A stretch of 42,583 nucleotides of DNA from CAYQTL01 sp964420405 (lineage in GTDB: Bacteria; Acidobacteriota; Thermoanaerobaculia; Thermoanaerobaculales; Sulfomarinibacteraceae): positions 1 to 42,583 of the forward strand of contig CAYQTL010000034.1 in assembly GCA_964420405.1 (NCBI GenBank), given 5' to 3'. The notes under the pieces are model-generated. The model did not search any database, had not been told where the DNA came from, and was given only the letters and a program-made list of their open reading frames with translations. The number at the start of each line of letters is the position of its first letter. The stretch's first letter is position 1. Positions 35,321 to 42,583 of the stretch are shown in pieces. A program made the position numbers and the translations under genes.

Positions 35321-36685
35321 ATGCTCCGCGTCCCGGTGACCGCCCTCGCAGCGCTCCTGCTCGCCGCCGGATGCGGGTCGCCGGCGCCCTCTCCGGGTGG
35401 CGTCGAGGCGGTTCCGCGGGCGACGAGGGTATGGATCGGCACGGACGGGCTCGACGAGGCCACCGCCGTCCGGCTCCGCCAGCTCGGGGTGGACGGGGTG
35501 GTCGTCCGCCGCGGCTCCGTGGCGCTCGCCGGCGGCGCTCCGGTGGTCCGGCTCGAGCCGTGGCCCGGCATCACCGGCCCGCTGCCGATCGCCGCGGCGT
35601 ACGTGCTCGACCCCGGGGCGGGCGAGGCGGAGCCGTCCGCGGCGGAGGTCCTGTGGAGGGCGTTGGCGGACGACGTGGCGGCCGGCGGCGCGTCGGAGCT
35701 CGTGCTGGACGTCGCGCGGACCGGCCGCGGGCTCGACCGGCTGGTCGCGCAGCTGGCGGCGACGTCGGGCCTGCCGGTGACGCCGGTTCTGTCGGTCGAG
35801 CAGCTGCACGATCCTCGTGGTGTCGCCATCGCCCGCGCGACGGGGTCGTGCATCGTGCCGCTCTTCGGTCACCCGGGCGCACCGCTGCGGGCGACGGACG
35901 AGCGCAGGACAGCGCCCCTCGAGGAGAGGCTGGCACCCCTGGTCGGCACGGCCGTCCGGGTCCGCGCCGGGATCGCGCTCCGCCCGGTGACCGAGCCGCG
36001 GCTGGAGCGATGGGGCGACGCGCTGGACCCGCTCACCGAGGACGACCGCTGCGAGGTCACGACGTCGTCGACGCTCGAGCGGACCTTCGTGGTGCGCCGT
36101 GCGCTGGAGTGGAGCGGGCGCTCGTGGGCACCGGGCGAGAGGATCGCCGTCGGCTGGATGGACGCGGCGCGGCTCGACCGTGCGATCGCCGAGACGGTCC
36201 GGCTGCTGCGACCCGAGCTCGGCGGATGGGACCTCGTGACGCTGCCGCCGGCGGACGCCGGGCTGGGCATCGGGCGGGAGGCTCTCGAGCGGTACCTTTC
36301 GGGAGAGGGCCCGCAGCCGCAGGTGGAGGTCGTGCTCGAGGGCAGCGGCTCGACCCGCCGGGTGGTGCTGCGGAACCGGAGCCCGTTCGGGACCGCGGTC
36401 TCCGGGGTCGGCAACCTGGTGGAGCTGACGGTCGCCGGCGGGCGGCTGGTGGCCGAGGACCGCGGCGGGTTCGAGCGCGTGTCGGTCGGCACGGTGCGCG
36501 ACGGCCAATGGGAGAGCACCATCGCCGGCGCCGCCAACGCCGTGCGCTTCTACGAGACCCACCTGGCGCCCGACGAGGAGGTCCGCAGCGGGAGCGTCCG
36601 CCTCACCTCGCGGCGCGGCGACGTGTCCCTGCGCTGGGAGGTGATCCTCACCACCGGCGAGCGGGTCGAGGGCTCGCTGCGCTGA
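35321..36685 (+). CDS. Lipoprotein of unknown function, kinase neighbour
   Basis: A 454-residue protein with a lipoprotein signal: hydrophobic residues 7-16, then LLAAGCGS with the acylated Cys18. The mature part begins RVWIGTDGLDEATAVRLRQLGVDGVVVRRG, an alternating pattern as in a TIM-barrel-like opening, and contains PVVRLEPWPGITGP, ELVLDVARTGRGLDRLVAQL and LGGWDLVTLPPADAGLG. The last 120 residues are beta-rich (VVLRNRSPFGTAVS, LRWEVILTTGERVEG). It may relate to the DUF3142 family, but I am not sure. It lies nine bases after the kinase stop, so it is co-transcribed, and may be the kinase's outer sensing partner; that is inference. Confidence 0.65.
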   Translation: MLRVPVTALAALLLAAGCGSPAPSPGGVEAVPRATRVWIGTDGLDEATAVRLRQLGVDGVVVRRGSVALAGGAPVVRLEPWPGITGPLPIAAAYVLDPGAGEAEPSAAEVLWRALADDVAAGGASELVLDVARTGRGLDRLVAQLAATSGLPVTPVLSVEQLHDPRGVAIARATGSCIVPLFGHPGAPLRATDERRTAPLEERLAPLVGTAVRVRAGIALRPVTEPRLERWGDALDPLTEDDRCEVTTSSTLERTFVVRRALEWSGRSWAPGERIAVGWMDAARLDRAIAETVRLLRPELGGWDLVTLPPADAGLGIGREALERYLSGEGPQPQVEVVLEGSGSTRRVVLRNRSPFGTAVSGVGNLVELTVAGGRLVAEDRGGFERVSVGTVRDGQWESTIAGAANAVRFYETHLAPDEEVRSGSVRLTSRRGDVSLRWEVILTTGERVEGSLR

Positions 36686-36938
36686 GCCGGACGGCGAGGG
36701 ACCTCCGGGTCGCGACCGGGTCGCAGCGGGGCCGGTCACAGGGGGGTGGAGGTGGGGAGGTGACACGGCCTGGTGTCGGCGCAGGACGCGGCGTCCCGAC
36801 GGCTGCCGTACGACGAGGCTGCGCCGTGGCGTCGGCGGGTGTCGTCAGGCGCCCGCGTCAGACCGCGAGCTTCTGTCGCGTCTTCAGACGGCCACACCCG
36901 CACACCGCGGCACGTTCGCAGGATCGTCCGGACAACGT
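36686..36938. other. Convergent intergenic region
   Basis: No gene is seen. TTCAGACGGCC occurs twice, at 36883-36893 and 36938-36948, the second across the trmB stop; a third shorter GTCAGACCGC is near 36857. No T-rich terminator is visible. Confidence 0.4.
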
Positions 36939-37529
36939 TCAGACGGCCGCCGGCCGAACGAGCGCCCAGGAGTGGATCTCCAGGCCCCGGTCGAGGTACT
37001 TGCGCTCGAACCCGGTCAGCGGCAGACCCTCGAACGCCGCGGCGGCATCGACAGGCTCGAGGCCGGGAGGGTCGGCGAGCACCTCGCCGATCGCCTCGGC
37101 GTACCCCGGGTGGTCGGTCTTGACCAGCAGCCGCCCGCCGGGGACCAGCGCCGCGGCCATCGCCCCGACCTCGGCGGGGCGGAGCAGCCGCCGCTTGTGG
37201 TGGCGCTTCTTGGGCCACGGGTCCGGAAACAGGACGAACAGCCGGTCGACCGACGCCGGCGGCAGCAGGCGGTGGAGGAGGTCCTCGGCGGTGGTCAGGA
37301 CGAGGCGCACGTTGTCGAGGCCGCGGCGGACGGCGCGGTCGCACACCAGCCGGTGGTACGTGCGGGCGCGCTCGACCGCCAGGAAGTCCCGATCCGGACA
37401 CGCCGCCGCCAGCTCGAGCAGGAAGCGGCCCTTGCCGGACCCGATCTCCACGTCGACCGGCGCCCGCCGTCCGAACAGCTCGGGCCAGCGCAGCGGTACC
37501 GACACGGTGTTGAGGTCGACGTCGATCAT
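36939..37529 (-). CDS. trmB: tRNA (guanine-N7-)-methyltransferase
   Basis: A 196-residue SAM-dependent enzyme that methylates G46 of tRNA. VDVEIGSGKGRFLLELA is the SAM-binding motif I, and LFVLFPDPWPKKRHHKRRLL is the family hallmark for tRNA binding and catalysis, with KTDHPGYAE and TGFERKYLDRG following. The ATG at 37529 lies in a four-base overlap (ATGA) with the dCMP deaminase stop, so it is read by coupling. Last gene of the ndk-comEB-trmB group. Confidence 0.94.
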   Translation of the reverse strand: MIDVDLNTVSVPLRWPELFGRRAPVDVEIGSGKGRFLLELAAACPDRDFLAVERARTYHRLVCDRAVRRGLDNVRLVLTTAEDLLHRLLPPASVDRLFVLFPDPWPKKRHHKRRLLRPAEVGAMAAALVPGGRLLVKTDHPGYAEAIGEVLADPPGLEPVDAAAAFEGLPLTGFERKYLDRGLEIHSWALVRPAAV

Positions 37530-37960
37530 CCGTCGTCCCCGAGCCCGAGGGCCTGCATCCCGATGCCGGCCTCGTCGGCGAGCAGCAGGATGCGCTCGTC
37601 CCGGTAGAGCTCGCCGTAGTAGACGGCGCGGATACCCGCGTTGGCGATCAGCTTGAAGCAGGAGAAGCACGGCGAGGCGGTGACGTAGATCGAGGCCCCG
37701 TCGAGCCGGACACCGTGGCGGGCCGCCTGGATGATGGCGTTGGCCTCGGCGTGCACCGTCCGCACGCAGTGGCCGTTCTCCATCATGCAGCCGGCGTCGT
37801 CGCAGTGTGGCGCGCCCCGCACCGAGCCGTTGTAACCGGTCGACAGCACCGTCCGGTCGCGGACGATGACCGCGCCGACGTGCTTGCGGGGGCAGGTGGA
37901 CCGGGTGGCGGCCTGCACCGCCAGGTTCATGAAGTAGCGGTCCCACGACACTCTCGTCAT
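37526..37960 (-). CDS. dCMP deaminase family protein (ComEB-like)
   Basis: A 144-residue zinc-dependent deaminase that would convert dCMP to dUMP for thymidylate synthesis. Zinc ligands and the catalytic Glu are in place: VHAEANAI (His70, Glu72) and SPCFSCFK (Cys98, Cys101). WDRYFMNLA at the N-terminus and GYNGSVRGAPHC with the second Cys/His set are typical. It overlaps trmB by four bases, and ndk ends 51 bases upstream on the same strand; both are nucleotide-metabolism genes. Confidence 0.92.
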   Translation of the reverse strand: MTRVSWDRYFMNLAVQAATRSTCPRKHVGAVIVRDRTVLSTGYNGSVRGAPHCDDAGCMMENGHCVRTVHAEANAIIQAARHGVRLDGASIYVTASPCFSCFKLIANAGIRAVYYGELYRDERILLLADEAGIGMQALGLGDDG

Positions 37961-38011
37961 GCCGCGCCGTCCGTTCCCCCGCGCTCGTGGCGGGGCCGCC
38001 CCGGGGCGAGC

Positions 38012-38428
38012 CTACAGCAGCTCCGTCCCGGGGAAGAAGAACGCGATCTCGATGGAGGCGTTCTCGGGCGAGTCGGAGCCGTGGATGGCGTTGCGCTCGA
38101 TGGAGCTGCCGTACATCTTGCGGATGGTGCCCTCCTCCGCCGCGGCGGGATCGGTCGCACCCATCACCCGGCGCAGCTCGGCGACGGCGTCCTCCCGCTC
38201 GAGGCAGGCGACCCACACTGGTCCGGACGTCATGTAGGCGACCAGGTCCTCGTAGAACGGACGGTCGCGGTGGACCGAGTAGAACGCGCCCGCCTGCTTC
38301 CGGGTGAGCCGCGTCATGCGAGCCGCGACGATGTCGAAGCCGCCGCGCTCGAGGTGGGCGAGGATCGCGCCGACGTTGCGGCCGGCCACCGAGTCCGGCT
38401 TGACGATGGTCAGAGTGCGCTGGGTCAT
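38012..38428 (-). CDS. ndk: Nucleoside diphosphate kinase
   Basis: A 138-residue enzyme that moves a phosphate from NTP to NDP. The opening TLTIVKPDSVA and the active site RNAIHGSDSPENA with the phosphorylated His116 are exact family marks; GPVWVACLERE and MGATDPAAAEEGTIR lie between. GGAGGAG six bases upstream supports the ATG at 38428. A TATATT box on the minus strand at 38466-38471 is a likely -10. It heads the group with dCMP deaminase and trmB. Confidence 0.97.
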   Translation of the reverse strand: MTQRTLTIVKPDSVAGRNVGAILAHLERGGFDIVAARMTRLTRKQAGAFYSVHRDRPFYEDLVAYMTSGPVWVACLEREDAVAELRRVMGATDPAAAEEGTIRKMYGSSIERNAIHGSDSPENASIEIAFFFPGTELL

Positions 38429-38465
38429 GGAGCTCCTCCGGGCGTCGGGTGCGACGCAGCGCAGG

Positions 38466-38471
38466 AATATA
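38466..38471 (-). promoter_or_regulatory. -10 box for ndk
   Basis: TATATT on the minus strand, 38 bases before the ndk ATG. No clear -35. It lies about 50 bases from the divergent -10 box at 38519. Confidence 0.45.
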
Positions 38472-38518
38472 CACCATCGTCGGCGCCCTTCCGGGCGGCG
38501 CGCGCCGGCGGGAGCCGG

Positions 38519-38524
38519 TATAGT
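38519..38524 (+). promoter_or_regulatory. -10 box for the STAS-glucokinase operon
   Basis: TATAGT, 17 bases before the GTG at 38542. The predicted transcript would carry only about ten untranslated bases. Confidence 0.45.
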
Positions 38525-38541
38525 CGGGGCGGGACGCAACG

Positions 38542-38865
38542 GTGCAGGTCGAGACGGCGATCCGGGACGGCGTGGCCCACCTGCGGCTCGCCGGACGGTT
38601 GGTGGCGGGCGATCCCGAGAGCGCGCTGGTCGCGGTCGTGGACGCCCTGCTTGACAGGGGGGTGGTGCACCTTCTCCTGGACGTGCGGACGGTGCCGTTC
38701 GTGGACTCCACCGGCCTCGGGACGCTGGTGCGGTGCCGCAACCGGTGCACCGCCCGCGGCGGCTCGCTGCGCATCGAGGGCGCGTGGGGGACGTTCCGGG
38801 ACGTGCTCCGCATGACCCGGCTGGAGACGCTGTTGACCGCCGAGGGGACGGGCTTCGGTGGCTGA
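38542..38865 (+). CDS. STAS domain anti-sigma factor antagonist
   Basis: A 107-residue single-domain STAS protein. LLLDVRTVPFVDSTGLGTLV holds the regulatory Ser56 that a partner kinase would phosphorylate and a SpoIIE-type phosphatase would clear. LRIEGAWGTFRDVLRMTRLE is the usual C-terminal half. The GTG start gives the expected N-terminus VETAIRDGVAHLRLAGRL. No RsbW-like kinase or sigma factor is beside it. Instead it overlaps the glucokinase gene by eight bases, an uncommon pairing that suggests shared expression with sugar uptake. Confidence 0.88.
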   Translation: MQVETAIRDGVAHLRLAGRLVAGDPESALVAVVDALLDRGVVHLLLDVRTVPFVDSTGLGTLVRCRNRCTARGGSLRIEGAWGTFRDVLRMTRLETLLTAEGTGFGG

Positions 38866-39877
38866 ACGGCCGGCGGTCAGGGTTCTCGCCGGCGACGTCG
38901 GGGGGACCTCGACCCGTCTGGCGGTGTACGAGGTCGCCGGCGGCCGTCCGCGGGAGCTCGAACGGGCGGAGTGGCCGTCGGGCGACCACGGCGCCCTCGG
39001 CGAGATCCTCGAGCAGTTCCTGGAGCGGGCCGGAGACCGGCCGCGCCGCGCCTGCCTCGGCCTGCCGGGCCCGGTCACCGGCCGCAGGATGCGCACCACG
39101 AACCTGCCGTGGGTGGTGGACGCCGACGAGCTCGAGGCGCGCCATGGGCTGGAGCGGGTGGTGCTGCTCAACGACCTGGAGGCGGCCGCCTGGGGGCTCG
39201 ACGCGGTCGACGCCTCGGCGCTTGTCACCCTGTGGGAGGGCCGACCCGACGCGACGGGAAACCGCGCGCTGATCGCGGCGGGGACCGGTCTCGGCGAGGC
39301 CGGCGCCGTCTGGACCGGCCGGCGCCACCTGCCGTTCGCCTGCGAGGGAGGCCATGCCAGCTTCGCGCCGGCGGACGCGCAGCAGGCGGCGCTGCTCGAG
39401 CTCGCGTGGCGTGAGCTCGAGCACGTCAGCTTCGAGCGGTTCGTGTCGGGGCCTGGGCTGGTGCGCGTGTACCGGCTCGAGCTCGAGCGGTCCGGCCGGG
39501 ACGCGCCGGACTGGTTCCGCGCGGCGCTGGAGAGCGAGGCGGCCGACGCGGCGGCGGCGGTGGCGTCGGCGGCGGAGGAGGGAGCGTGCGACGTGGCCCG
39601 CCGCGCGGTGGAGCTCTTCGTGGGGCTCTACGGCGCCGAGGCCGGCAACCTGGCGCTCAAGCTGATGGCGACGGGGGGCGTGTTCGTCGCCGGCGGGATC
39701 GCCCCGAAGCTGCGCTGGGCGCTCGAGCGCGGCGGCTTCGTCGACGCCTTCCTCGCCAAGGGCCGGATGCGCCGGCTGCTGGAGCAGATGCCGGTGCGGC
39801 TGGTGACCGACGGCCGCCTGGCGCTGCTGGGAGCGGCGTGCCGGGCGGCCCAGACCGGGACAGCCGACCCGGACTGA
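38858..39877 (+). CDS. glk: Glucokinase
   Basis: A 339-residue ROK-unrelated, proteobacterial-type glucokinase. The ATP-binding start is LAGDVGGTSTRLAVY; NDLEAAAWGLDAVD holds the catalytic Asp; GTGLGEAGAVWTG and CEGGHASFAP form the sugar site; FVSGPGLVRVYRL and ATGGVFVAGGIAPKL complete the ATPase core. The start is GTG at 38858, within the end of the STAS gene. It converts glucose to glucose-6-phosphate, the substrate of the isomerase encoded at the window end. Confidence 0.95.
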   Translation: MAERPAVRVLAGDVGGTSTRLAVYEVAGGRPRELERAEWPSGDHGALGEILEQFLERAGDRPRRACLGLPGPVTGRRMRTTNLPWVVDADELEARHGLERVVLLNDLEAAAWGLDAVDASALVTLWEGRPDATGNRALIAAGTGLGEAGAVWTGRRHLPFACEGGHASFAPADAQQAALLELAWRELEHVSFERFVSGPGLVRVYRLELERSGRDAPDWFRAALESEAADAAAAVASAAEEGACDVARRAVELFVGLYGAEAGNLALKLMATGGVFVAGGIAPKLRWALERGGFVDAFLAKGRMRRLLEQMPVRLVTDGRLALLGAACRAAQTGTADPD

Positions 39878-39957
39878 GACACCGTCCCATGCGTCCAGGC
39901 GGTGTACGGCCTGGCATCGGTCTTGCGCATCGGGTAGGCGTGCACGGGAGGCACGCC

Positions 39958-40359
39958 ATGAACGAGCGCAGAGCACAGCCACGAGTGACGGTCTCCGGCG
40001 AGCTCCGGGGCACCGTGAAGTCCTCGATCGACGTGCGCGTCCTCGATCTCTCCGAGGGGGGGATGCGGGTCCAGAGCACGACCGGGCTGTCGCCGGGCGC
40101 CGAATGCACGCTGACCCTCGAGACGGGCGGCGGTCCGATTCGCGTCCGCGCGAGGGTGCTGCGGAGCCGCGCCTCGATGACCGACGGCCGGATGAGCTAC
40201 TCGTCGGGCCTGCGGTTCGCCGACGACCCCGACACCAGCCACCGGGTGCGGGAGCTGGTGGGGGCATTCCGCGAGGACGCCGGGGACGGGACGCCGGCTC
40301 TCGACGTCGCGTCGGCGATCGCCCGCCTGGAGAACGCCGGCAGGACAGCCGTCAACTGA
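39958..40359 (+). CDS. PilZ domain protein
   Basis: A 133-residue protein with a PilZ domain, which usually binds cyclic di-GMP. The first motif is RRAQPR (4-9) and the second DLSEGGM (31-37), matching RxxxR and D/NxSxxG. IRVRARVLRSRASMTDGRMSYSSGLRF forms the rest of the barrel. A C-terminal helix (about 95-130) may mediate contacts. GGGAGG eight bases upstream supports the ATG at 39958. It may control motility, surface polysaccharide or metabolism; no target is evident. Confidence 0.88.
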   Translation: MNERRAQPRVTVSGELRGTVKSSIDVRVLDLSEGGMRVQSTTGLSPGAECTLTLETGGGPIRVRARVLRSRASMTDGRMSYSSGLRFADDPDTSHRVRELVGAFREDAGDGTPALDVASAIARLENAGRTAVN

Positions 40360-40379
40360 CCGCGACGACGGTCGACTGG

Positions 40380-40408
40380 GGGCCGCCGTGGGAATCCCGC
40401 GGCGGCCC
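40380..40408 (+). terminator. Hairpin between PilZ and gshA genes
   Basis: A 9-bp perfect stem (40380-40388 with 40400-40408) with an inner GGGA/TCCC pairing. No T-run follows. It may act as attenuator or terminator ahead of the ligase gene, whose ATG is 44 bases on. Confidence 0.4.
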
Positions 40409-40451
40409 GCCGTGTCCTTGAGGAGCGGAGCGTTCGGAGGGAGTCCCACCC

Positions 40452-41816
40452 ATGCCGACCACGGACCGTCGCAGCGCTGTGTCGTTGGACGAGGCCCGCC
40501 ATCGCGCGGGCCGGCTCGCCTTCCCGGAGCCCGTCGACGGGGAGCGGCTGGGCGGCATCGGGCTGGAGCCCGAGTTCTTCCCGGTGACGGTCGGCGCGGA
40601 CGGCCGGCCCGCCGGCCGCCTGCCCTTGCGCGACCCGATCCGGCGGGGCGTCATCGAGCTGCTCGACGGGGCGTGCGTGGCCGAGCCCCGGCTGTGCTGC
40701 CGGCGGGGGCCGATCGTCGGCCCCTGGACCTATCCCCTGATCGGAGGCGGCACCCTCACCTTCGAGCCGGGCGGCCAGGTCGAGCACTCCACGTCGGTGG
40801 CGCCGTCCGTGGCCCACGTGCTCGAGGACGTCGCCGAGGTGGACGGCATCCTGCGGCGGGTGCTCGCCGAGCGTGGCGCCGTGCTGGCCGCGCTGGGCCT
40901 GGACCTGTGGCACGACGTGGAGAGCGTGCCGCAACAGCTGCGGGCGGGGCGCTACCTGTCGCAGGCCGCCTTCTACTCCCAGCGCGGCCACTGGGGCGGC
41001 ATCATGATGCGGCACACGGCGAGCCTCCAGATCAACCTCGACCTCGGTCCCGAGGGCGTGTGGCAGGAGCGCTGGCGGCTCGCCAACCTGCTCAGCCCGC
41101 TGCTCACCGCGAGCTTCGCCTCGAGCCCGTCGGACGGCTGGATCTGCACCCGGGCGCGGGCGTGGCAGGAGCTGGACCCCAGCCGCAGCGGCTTCCCCGT
41201 CGGTTTCGTGGAGTCCGGCGACGATCCCCGCGGGGAGTGGGCGGAGGCGGCGCTGGCCGCCGACGTGATGCTGTTCCGCCTCGCCGACGGCACCTGGCAT
41301 CCGGGCCACCCGGGCTTCGACCTCGGCGCCTGGATCCGGGACGGTCACCCCTGCTACGGCTGGCCGACGATCGAGGACCTGGACTACCACCTCACGACGC
41401 TGTTCTTCGAGATCCGCCCGCGGGGCTTCCTCGAGCTGCGGGCGGGCGAGGAGCTGCCGGCGAGGTGGCGCGCCGCGCCGGTCGTGCTGACCGCCGCGCT
41501 GCTGTACGACGACGCCGCCCGCCGTCGCGCGATCGACGTGCTGGAACCCGCGCGGCCACGGCTCGGCGAGCTGTGGCGCCGGGCCGCCGAGGTGGGCGTC
41601 GCAGATCCGGAGCTCGGCCGGCTGGCGATGTCGGCGTGGGAGCTGGGTCTGGGGGCGGCGGGGCGGTTCCCCGACGGCTGGTTCGGCGACGACAACGTGG
41701 CCACCGCGCGCCGTTTCGTCGAGACCTACACCGCCCGCGGCCGCACCCCGGCCCACGAGCTCGCCGAGCTGCACGCCGAGGATCCCGCCCGCTCCCTCGC
41801 CTGGGCGACGTCGTGA
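40452..41816 (+). CDS. gshA: Glutamate-cysteine ligase, GCS2 family
   Basis: A 454-residue enzyme of the GCS2 family (alphaproteobacterial/plant type and EgtA-like). It joins glutamate to cysteine, first step of glutathione or, in some bacteria, ergothioneine synthesis. GGIGLEPEFFPVT near residue 36 carries the metal-binding Glu pair, TFEPGGQVEHSTSVAPS is the family's central motif, MMRHTASLQINLD follows, and DLDYHLTTLFFEIRPRGFLELR closes the active site. GGAGGG eight bases upstream supports the ATG. No gshB is seen in the window, so the end product is open. Confidence 0.87.
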   Translation: MPTTDRRSAVSLDEARHRAGRLAFPEPVDGERLGGIGLEPEFFPVTVGADGRPAGRLPLRDPIRRGVIELLDGACVAEPRLCCRRGPIVGPWTYPLIGGGTLTFEPGGQVEHSTSVAPSVAHVLEDVAEVDGILRRVLAERGAVLAALGLDLWHDVESVPQQLRAGRYLSQAAFYSQRGHWGGIMMRHTASLQINLDLGPEGVWQERWRLANLLSPLLTASFASSPSDGWICTRARAWQELDPSRSGFPVGFVESGDDPRGEWAEAALAADVMLFRLADGTWHPGHPGFDLGAWIRDGHPCYGWPTIEDLDYHLTTLFFEIRPRGFLELRAGEELPARWRAAPVVLTAALLYDDAARRRAIDVLEPARPRLGELWRRAAEVGVADPELGRLAMSAWELGLGAAGRFPDGWFGDDNVATARRFVETYTARGRTPAHELAELHAEDPARSLAWATS

Positions 41817-41843
41817 GATCGCGGACGTCGGGCTCGGCGTCCG

Positions 41844-41886
41844 CATCCGATCCCGATCCGGCCTCCGATCCCGGTCCCGTTCCCGA
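41844..41886 (+). repeat. GATCCC array, left arm of inverted pair
   Basis: Period-6 units TCCGATCCCGATCC, then CCGATCCCGGTCCCGTTCCCGA after a short break. Paired with 41979-42022 across 92 bases, between the convergent gshA and pgi genes. Confidence 0.75.
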
Positions 41887-41978
41887 CGACCCGATGCGAT
41901 ACGGGACGGCGCGACGGAACATGCCCGGGCCAGGGTGCCCCCGGCCTCCGCTGCGTGGGTCGTGGACGAGACCGCCCG

Positions 41979-42022
41979 AAACGGGACGGGATCGGAGCGG
42001 GAGCTGGAACGGGATCGGAGAG
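41979..42022 (+). repeat. GGGATC array, right arm, worn
   Basis: GGGAC, GGGATCGGAGC, GGGAGCTGGAAC and GGGATCGGAG follow at roughly 6-bp spacing, with more substitutions than the other arms. Confidence 0.65.
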
Positions 42023-42030
42023 GACCCTGG

Positions 42031-42583
42031 TCAGCCCCGCCGGGCTCGCGCGGCGAGCCAGCGGCGCATCAGCGCACGGGTCGAGGCGTCGTGGCCGGCG
42101 AGGTCGGCGTCCTCGCCGCCGTCGACCCGGGCGACCTCGCCGAGGATCGCTCCCGCGAGCACCTTGCCGAGCTCCACCCCCCACTGATCGAAGGAGTTGA
42201 CCCGCCACACGACGCCCTGGACGAAGATCTTGTGCTCGTACGCCGCGATCAGCATGCCGAGGGTGCGGGGCGTCAGCTCGTCGAGCAGCAGCACGTTGCT
42301 GGGCCGGTTGCCGGCGAAGGTCGTGTGGGGCGCGAGCTCGTCGATCCGCCCGGCGGGCACGCCGGCGTCCCGCAGCTCGGCGCGGACCTCGGCCTCCGTT
42401 CGGCCGCGCATCAGCGCCTCGGCCTGGGCGAGCATGTTGGCGACGAGCAGGTCGTGGTGGTCGCCGACGTCGTGTCGCGGCCGCAGGGCGCCGATGAAGT
42501 CGCACGGCACCACGTCGGTGCCCTGGTGGAGCAGCTGGATGAACGCGTGCTGACCGTTGGTGCCCGGCTCGCCCCAGATCACC
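42031..42583 (-). CDS. pgi: Glucose-6-phosphate isomerase, partial (C-terminal part)
   Basis: The last 184 codons of Pgi; the 5' end lies beyond the window edge. It turns glucose-6-phosphate into fructose-6-phosphate. GEPGTNGQHAFIQLLHQGTD holds the active-site His and Gln region, and VVWRVNSFDQWGVELGKVLA is the second family signature with the catalytic Lys. HHDLLVANMLAQAEALM and FAGNRPSN are also typical. It is convergent with gshA across the paired hexamer element. Confidence 0.94.
   Translation of the reverse strand, partial: VIWGEPGTNGQHAFIQLLHQGTDVVPCDFIGALRPRHDVGDHHDLLVANMLAQAEALMRGRTEAEVRAELRDAGVPAGRIDELAPHTTFAGNRPSNVLLLDELTPRTLGMLIAAYEHKIFVQGVVWRVNSFDQWGVELGKVLAGAILGEVARVDGGEDADLAGHDASTRALMRRWLAARARRG

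Noticed and set aside
36686..36938. Possible tRNA or small RNA in the convergent gap
   Set aside because: No TΨC-like GTTCGA motif or cloverleaf could be built; only short repeats are present.
38542..41816. One long operon STAS-glk-PilZ-gshA
   Set aside because: STAS-glk overlap, but gaps of 80 and 92 bases and a hairpin precede the later genes, so co-transcription is not shown.

Overview
The window is about 42.6 kb of very GC-rich DNA (roughly 70% by eye) with densely packed bacterial genes, no rRNA or tRNA that I can see, and no transposase, integrase or phage gene. It looks like a chromosomal segment of a free-living bacterium. A tricorn-type protease, an FHA-GAF-SpoIIE phosphatase, a secreted M24 peptidase-like gene, an NtrY-like kinase and the 'CGCAGAG' intergenic repeat together suggest Acidobacteriota (perhaps near Thermoanaerobaculia/Holophagae). 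That assignment is inference, and no marker gene in the window settles it.

Layout. 1-1041: a decayed XRE-type helix-turn-helix gene between two sets of 20-bp tandem repeats, then an Uma2-family gene. 1372-3440 (-): a MoxR ATPase/VWA-protein pair, divergent from a DUF374 acyltransferase (3631-4419). 4715-10453 (+): a complete Mrp cation/proton antiporter operon with fused A-B subunit, then C, D, E, F, G. 10584-12470 (-): a multi-zinc-ribbon protein and an EamA transporter. 12943-16248: a secreted tricorn protease with an intact Ser-His-Ser-Glu tetrad. 16535-18877: a small membrane protein, a sugar-nucleotide epimerase, a 3-methyladenine glycosylase and a small membrane protein with an Ada-like Cys motif. 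19012-20715: FHA-GAF-SpoIIE phosphatase. 20887-23445: AEC transporter and a secreted hypothetical. 23460-26845 (-): glgC and acs. 27196-29820 (-): an archaeal-type HMG-CoA synthase/acetoacetyl-CoA thiolase/DUF35 operon with a clear promoter and a clear terminator. 30090-36685 (+): M24 peptidase, a 1204-residue sensor kinase and a lipoprotein. 36939-38428 (-): ndk, dCMP deaminase and trmB. 38542-41816 (+): STAS protein, glucokinase, PilZ protein and glutamate-cysteine ligase. 42031-end (-): C-terminal part of glucose-6-phosphate isomerase.

How the genes fit together. Several serve central carbon flow: glucokinase and Pgi (glucose to fructose-6-phosphate), GlgC (glycogen precursor), Acs (acetate to acetyl-CoA) and the thiolase/HMG-CoA synthase pair (acetyl-CoA to HMG-CoA, entry to the mevalonate pathway). 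Mrp handles sodium/proton balance and pH. SpoIIE, STAS and PilZ proteins are signalling parts with no obvious partner genes here.

The most unusual thing in the window is not a gene. Eight intergenic spaces carry period-6 arrays of GGGATC/GGGAAC. In five of them a C-rich arm (GATCCC) lies left of a G-rich arm (GGGATC), about 60-100 bp apart, so the element is an inverted pair of arrays able to form a long hairpin. The G-rich arm alone meets the G3-N3 rule for G-quadruplexes. The arrays never fall inside a recognised gene and occur between convergent, divergent and tandem genes alike.
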